From positions 1 through 7,433 of the forward strand of contig JACRHY010000031.1 in assembly GCA_016215765.1 (NCBI GenBank): a stretch of DNA of 7,433 nucleotides. The letters are read 5' to 3'. Shown here piece after piece: positions 6,438-7,433 of this stretch. The notes beneath the pieces were generated by a model, which searched no databases, was not told the origin of the DNA, and saw only the letters and a program-made list of their open reading frames with translations. Source of the DNA: Parcubacteria group bacterium. Its GTDB lineage: Bacteria > Patescibacteriota > Minisyncoccia > UBA6257 > JACRHY01. The translations under genes were made by a program, and so were the position numbers. The stretch's first letter is position 1, and each line of letters starts with the position of its first letter.

Positions 6438-6473
6438 AGCGGACTTCGCCAAGAACCACTGACTAACGAAATA

Positions 6474-6502
6474 ACCCTATCACAAAAGCCCGAAAAAAGC
6501 AA
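6474..6502 (-). promoter_or_regulatory. Promoter of the RRM gene
   Basis: On the minus strand TTGCTT (6502-6497), a 17-nt spacer and TAGGGT (6479-6474), the last preceded by TGA as in extended -10 elements. The predicted start near 6467 gives a leader of about 125 nt. It is back to back with the tRNA promoter. Confidence 0.45.
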
Positions 6503-6524
6503 GGGGTTGGACGAGTACAAATCC

Positions 6525-6553
6525 TTGCCAAAACTCAAAGAAGAAATTAAAAT
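6525..6553 (+). promoter_or_regulatory. Promoter of tRNA-Lys
   Basis: TTGCCA (6525-6530), exactly 17 nt, then TAAAAT (6548-6553): five of six matches to each sigma70-type box. The predicted start near 6560 is about 8 nt before the mature tRNA 5' end. Confidence 0.75.
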
Positions 6554-6567
6554 ATAAAATCAATTGC

Positions 6568-6643
6568 GCCCCTATAGCTCAGCTGGTAGAGCAGCTCCCT
6601 TTTAAGGAGAGGGTCCCAGGTTCGAATCCTGGTGGGGGCACCA
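6568..6643 (+). tRNA. tRNA-Lys (anticodon TTT)
   Basis: 76 nt fold as a full cloverleaf. The acceptor is GCCCCTA/TGGGGGC with one G-T pair; D stem GCTC/GAGC with GG in the loop; anticodon loop CTTTTAA with TTT at 6601-6603; 5-nt variable loop GGGTC; T arm CCAGG-TTCGAAT-CCTGG; discriminator A and an encoded CCA. One irregularity is G27-A43 at the top of the anticodon stem, which leaves four good pairs. No T-run terminator follows before the next gene at 6706, so read-through into it is possible. Confidence 0.97.
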
Positions 6644-6705
6644 GTAACAAAAATGACATTGAAACAATTACTTTCATCAATCATTAAAGACGATATCCAA
6701 GCCAT

Positions 6706-7191
6706 ATGACTAAACAAAAGCTTTTACAAAATGTTATAGAAAAACTTCGACAGGAGATAAAAAGTGCTGAACAAAGTTTTACAGCAACCAAAAATGCCGC
6801 CATTGAAGCTCCTGGGGCGATGCAGTCGCACAGTGATACTACAAAATTTCAAATGAGTCAACTTGCCGAAGAGATACAAAGATCTATATATGAGAAAAGC
6901 CTTGCTCTTAGCACTCTTCAAAATATGATACATCAAAATTTTTCCCCTGATTCTGAAAAAGTCGAAATAGGTTCTTTAATCGAAACGCTTAACGAAGATG
7001 GGAAGCGTGAATTTTATTTCATTCTCCCCGTCGGCAGCGGTATCAAAATCGTTGACAACGACAAAACAATATCAGTTATTACTCCACAAGCTCCTCTTGC
7101 GGTAGCGCTTATTGGGAAACGAGAAAAGGAAGTAATCAAATTACAAATCGGACATCGACAAAGAGAATTAATGATTGCGCACATACAATAA
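6706..7191 (+). CDS. GreA/GreB-like transcription factor family protein
   Basis: 161 residues. Residues 1-30 and 46-78 look like two antiparallel helices joined by a tip (EAPGAMQSHSDTTK, 34-47), and 85-161 resemble the FKBP-like C-domain of Gre factors: LPVGSG (107-112), then ISVITPQAPLAVALIGKREKEVI (starting at 122), which parallels the family pattern of a Ser/Thr-Pro turn, then LIGK and a following acidic-basic step. Known Gre factors reach into the RNA polymerase channel and trigger cleavage of backtracked RNA with acidic residues at the coil tip. Here E34 and D44 are the only tip acids, so cleavage activity is uncertain. The gene follows tRNA-Lys by 62 nt, has no Shine-Dalgarno and only a weak promoter (TTGAAA at 6659, CATTAA 17 nt on). 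Its base make-up (about 37% G+C by hand count of 6721-7200) is well below the roughly 50% of sampled lines of the helicase gene. Confidence 0.7.
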   Translation: MTKQKLLQNVIEKLRQEIKSAEQSFTATKNAAIEAPGAMQSHSDTTKFQMSQLAEEIQRSIYEKSLALSTLQNMIHQNFSPDSEKVEIGSLIETLNEDGKREFYFILPVGSGIKIVDNDKTISVITPQAPLAVALIGKREKEVIKLQIGHRQRELMIAHIQ

Positions 7192-7221
7192 AATTAAGTA
7201 TGTTGTAGTTCGCTAAAGAAA

Positions 7222-7256
7222 AACGCCGCGTGAGCTTGTAAGCTCCCCGCGGCGTT
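7222..7256 (-). terminator. Strong Rho-independent terminator for a leftward gene
   Basis: AACGCCGCG pairs with CGCGGCGTT, and inside it GAGCTT pairs with AAGCTC, with a 1/2-nt internal loop. On the minus strand the hairpin runs into TTTTTCTTT. On the plus strand there is no T-run, although the hairpin may still bound the Gre-like mRNA. It shows that transcription arrives from beyond the right edge. Confidence 0.85.
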
Positions 7257-7433
7257 AAGGTTTGTCTTCTCCCAAGAGAGATGTTCGAATTTTTGGATAC
7301 ACGAACTCGCCCGGCTCTTCCATACACCATCCCCGTTCTGCGCCAGGTGCTCTGCAATTAAAGTTGCAGAATGATGTCACGGTCAGGCGTAACGGAGCCG
7401 TTGCAAGAAGACTCTCAACATCTACTGTCCCGA
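7255..7433 (-). CDS. C-terminal part of an unrecognised Cys-containing protein, 5' end beyond the window
   Basis: One minus-strand frame stays open for 58 codons from the right edge and stops with TAA at 7257-7255, at the base of the terminator. The other two frames hit stops within six codons of the edge. The peptide contains LRLTVTSFCNFNCRA followed by GWCMEEPGEF. The CxxxC pair after LRLTVT recalls the start of radical SAM domains (CxxxCxxC), but the third Cys is not at +3; the next Cys is 10 residues on. A real radical SAM domain would also need some 200 more residues after the motif. So it may be a truncated relic, a short metal-binding tail, or chance. Support is the open frame, the Cys pattern and the stop next to a terminator. 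Confidence 0.4.
   Translation of the reverse strand, partial: GTVDVESLLATAPLRLTVTSFCNFNCRAPGAERGWCMEEPGEFVYPKIRTSLLGEDKP

Noticed and set aside
7277..7297. GTTCGAAT resembling a tRNA or tmRNA T-loop
   Set aside because: The flanking five bases on each side do not pair and no acceptor stem or CCA follows.
7136..7357. 73-codon minus-strand frame
   Set aside because: It crosses the strong terminator at 7222-7256 and the end of the Gre-like gene; the frame 7255-7433 ending at the terminator is better placed.
7351..7370. TCTGCAA/TTGCAGA hairpin with 6-nt loop
   Set aside because: It falls within the open frame at the right edge, has no T-run, and alone is not enough to call an RNA gene.
1..7433. 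CRISPR array, insertion sequence or toxin-antitoxin system
   Set aside because: No spaced direct repeats, transposase motifs, terminal inverted repeats or small toxin-antitoxin gene pairs were seen on either strand.

Overview
The window reads as part of a bacterial chromosome, most likely from the Candidate Phyla Radiation (Patescibacteria, Parcubacteria-like). This is an inference. It rests on tight packing of short single-copy genes, a divergent GARS-type ATP-grasp protein, a pair of small Pro-rich or coiled-coil exported proteins of the sort common in that group, a UvrD-nuclease fusion, a one-RRM Gly-rich RNA-binding protein, and the near absence of Shine-Dalgarno sequences. No single marker in the window proves the phylum.

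Layout. Positions 1-6342 are transcribed leftward (minus strand). Reading in that direction from the right: an RRM RNA-binding protein with a long structured leader (6013-6342) and its terminator; a 230-bp structured intergenic region with a 22-bp palindrome; a 999-residue UvrD/Rep-type helicase fused to a PD-(D/E)XK nuclease with an Fe-S cysteine set (2784-5783); an exported hendecad coiled-coil protein (1730-2620) preceded by an extended -10 promoter and three 13-bp tandem repeats; a 100-residue single-pass membrane protein (1374-1676) ending at a long perfect-stem terminator; and a purD-like gene that runs off the left edge (1-1307).

At about 6500 transcription diverges. A good sigma70-type promoter drives a tRNA-Lys(UUU) gene rightward (6568-6643), followed by a GreA/GreB-like gene (6706-7191) that is clearly richer in A+T than the rest. 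A minus-strand terminator (7222-7256) and the 3' end of another leftward reading frame with a Cys pair (7255-7433) close the window.

Functionally the genes cover purine synthesis (PurD-like), DNA end processing (helicase-nuclease), RNA handling (RRM protein, tRNA-Lys, Gre-like factor) and the cell envelope (two exported proteins). Only the 1730-2620 and 1374-1676 genes look like an operon. The other genes seem to have their own promoters. No mobile element, CRISPR array or rRNA was seen.
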